Below are positions 4,157 through 5,268 of a stretch of DNA of 5,268 nt, one piece after another. The stretch spans positions 1 to 5,268 of the forward strand of contig DAIDTZ010000074.1 in NCBI GenBank assembly GCA_027456925.1, written 5' to 3'. Source of the stretch: Nitrospirota bacterium. GTDB lineage: Bacteria > Nitrospirota > UBA9217. Under the pieces are notes generated by a model that saw only the letters and a list, made by a program, of their open reading frames with translations, ran no database searches and was not told the DNA's origin. Position 1 is the first letter of the stretch. Each line of letters begins with the position of its first letter. Position numbers and translations under genes: made by a program.

Positions 4157-4821
4157 TAGATGACCCGTTTCGCCAGCCTGTTCGCCGCGTACAGGAAAAG
4201 CCCGCAGGTCAGCGTAAACAGAAGGGCCATCGTGTTCGCCTCCGACCAGTCGCCGCTTGCCGCCGAAGAGTAAATCGCCAGCGGCATGGTGTTCGTTCTG
4301 CCGGGAAGGTTGCCCGCCAGCATGAGTGTCGCGCCGAACTCTCCCATGGCCCGGGCGAAGGAAAGTATCGTCCCGGCAATGATGCCTTTTCCCGCCAGCG
4401 GGAAAACGACCTTAACTGCGGTCCGCCATTCCGAATGGCCCAGGGTATAGGATGCGTTGATCAGGTTCTTATCCACGGATTCGATAGCCGCCCGCGCCGC
4501 CTTCACCATGAGCGGCAACGCGACTACGAACGATGCAAGTACCGCAGCATACCACGTGAACATAATGCTCCACCCGGTCCAGGCATAGAGATACCGGCCG
4601 AGAAGCCCGTTCCTGCCGAAGAGGACGATGAGGTAATAGCCGGTGACGGTCGGCGGAAGTACGAGCGGGAGAGTCAGCAATATGTCGAGCAATTCCTTGC
4701 CGGGAAAGTTTTTGCGGGCAAGAAGGTAGGCGGCAGACAGGCCGACGATCACGACAAATATTGTCGCGACCGCCGCCACCTGCGCGGAAAGTTTCATGGA
4801 GAACAACAGGGAGTTGTCCAT
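4156..4821 (-). CDS. modB: Molybdate ABC transporter permease ModB
   Basis: A 221-residue integral membrane protein, normal size for ModB. Hydrophobic stretches at about residues 12-35, 45-69, 84-107, 144-168 and 196-214 indicate five membrane helices. The cytoplasmic coupling loop at about 122-142 (ASYTLGHSEWRTAVKVVFPLA) matches the EAA-type loop that contacts the ATPase, and is followed by the ModB-typical SFARAMGEFGATLMLAGN at 154-171. I chose ATG 4821 rather than the TTG at 4851, because AGGAG lies 7 nt upstream of ATG 4821 and the extra ten residues from the TTG look like translated leader. It forms the channel through which oxyanion delivered by ModA enters the cell. Its TAA stop shares one base with the ModC ATG, so the two subunits are probably translationally coupled. 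Confidence 0.95.
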   Translation of the reverse strand: MDNSLLFSMKLSAQVAAVATIFVVIVGLSAAYLLARKNFPGKELLDILLTLPLVLPPTVTGYYLIVLFGRNGLLGRYLYAWTGWSIMFTWYAAVLASFVVALPLMVKAARAAIESVDKNLINASYTLGHSEWRTAVKVVFPLAGKGIIAGTILSFARAMGEFGATLMLAGNLPGRTNTMPLAIYSSAASGDWSEANTMALLFTLTCGLFLYAANRLAKRVI

Positions 4822-4828
4822 TATGCCG

Positions 4829-4833
4829 CTCCT
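4829..4833 (-). promoter_or_regulatory. Ribosome binding site of modB
   Basis: The minus strand reads AGGAG seven nucleotides before ATG 4821. This decides the modB start in favour of 4821 over the in-frame TTG at 4851, which would place the Shine-Dalgarno sequence inside the coding region. Confidence 0.7.
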
Positions 4834-4855
4834 GTTCTCTCCGCATGGCAAAAGC

Positions 4856-5268
4856 CTACTTTGTCGTTGTTATCGGCTTGAATCCATACCTGGAGAGTAT
4901 TTTTCTGCCCTCGCCGGAGGTAAGAAAGGCTATGAAGCTCTTTGCCGCCTTCTCGTTCTTCGTGCACTTCACGACGGCAATGGGGTAGATGATGGGTTTA
5001 TGGCTTGCATCAGGCGCGGTCGCGATAACCTTGACCTCCCGCTGCTTCACCATCGCATCGGTTGAATAGACGACACCGGCGTCCACTTCACCCCGGGCCA
5101 CGTAATCAAGCACCTGCCGCACGTTCTCGGCAAAAATCAGCTTGGGCCGTATCATATCAGATATTTTGTAATATTGGAATGTCTCGTCCGAATATCTGCC
5201 GATTGGAACGGTTTTCGGATTTCCCACGGCGATTTTCTTTATCTCCGCCTTTTTCAGATCTTCAAACG
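4856..5268 (-). CDS. modA: Molybdate ABC transporter substrate-binding protein ModA (C-terminal part, cut by window edge)
   Basis: The reading frame is open from the window edge (first full codon at 5266) to a TAG at 4856-4858, giving the last 136 residues; the N-terminus with its signal peptide lies beyond the window. The visible part carries family hallmarks of periplasmic molybdate/tungstate-binding proteins: IAVGNPKTVPIGRYSDE near the start (the conserved NP-x-x-VP-x-G-x-Y segment), GEVDAGVVYSTDA in the middle (the typical D-A-G-x-V-Y-x-T-D-A element), and a C-terminal block YPIAVVK followed by AAKSFIAFLTSGEGRKIL and a terminal YGF. Such proteins bind the oxyanion in the periplasm and hand it to ModB. 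The next gene, modB, starts 34 bp downstream, consistent with a modABC operon. A GTG at 5227 is internal and not a real start, since conserved sequence continues upstream of it. Family assignment is strong; molybdate versus tungstate preference cannot be read from this fragment. Confidence 0.93.
   Translation of the reverse strand, partial: FEDLKKAEIKKIAVGNPKTVPIGRYSDETFQYYKISDMIRPKLIFAENVRQVLDYVARGEVDAGVVYSTDAMVKQREVKVIATAPDASHKPIIYPIAVVKCTKNEKAAKSFIAFLTSGEGRKILSRYGFKPITTTK

Overview
The window is bacterial, and every gene I can support lies on the minus strand, so gene order is read from high to low coordinates. A mixed lifestyle-neutral set of oxyanion transport genes, an SspB-like ClpXP adaptor with an alphaproteobacterial-type tail motif, a toxin-antitoxin pair and heptamer tandem repeats would fit a Proteobacterium-like or Desulfobacterota/Nitrospirota-type Gram-negative. 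This placement is inference; there is no rRNA or marker gene to prove it. The right two thirds (about 1500-5268) is GC-rich and tightly coding. The left third (about 1-1460) is visibly AT-richer and repeat-laden, like an accessory segment.

Right part (1569-5268): a molybdate/tungstate uptake locus. It holds the C-terminal part of the periplasmic molybdate-binding protein ModA (running off the window), then the permease ModB and the ATPase ModC, with a 34-bp gap between modA and modB and a one-base modB/modC overlap. After 123 bp that contain a good sigma70-type promoter come two tandem TupA-type tungstate-binding proteins about half identical by eye. The downstream copy (1569-2420) has a normal signal peptide. 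The upstream copy (2507-3286) has none, so it is predicted to stay in the cytoplasm. No tupB or tupC is present, so the exported TupA either works with ModBC or with a permease encoded elsewhere.

Middle (1294-1568): a non-coding gap with a GC-rich hairpin just after the TupA stop, six perfect copies of a 7-bp repeat plus two decayed copies, a weak promoter candidate and a second, degenerate heptamer array forming the leader of the next gene.

Left part (221-1293): an SspB-like ClpXP specificity adaptor, then after 30 bp a RelE-family toxin whose last 8 bp overlap a short Phd/YefM-like antitoxin, ending in a clear intrinsic terminator. Type II antitoxins, Phd included, are known protease substrates, so a protease adaptor directly upstream of a toxin-antitoxin pair is the most provocative arrangement here. 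The 3' end of the adaptor gene runs into a degenerate heptamer array, which adds about 28 residues after its probable ClpX-binding tail. Positions 1-220 hold only one very doubtful 31-residue membrane-protein ORF.
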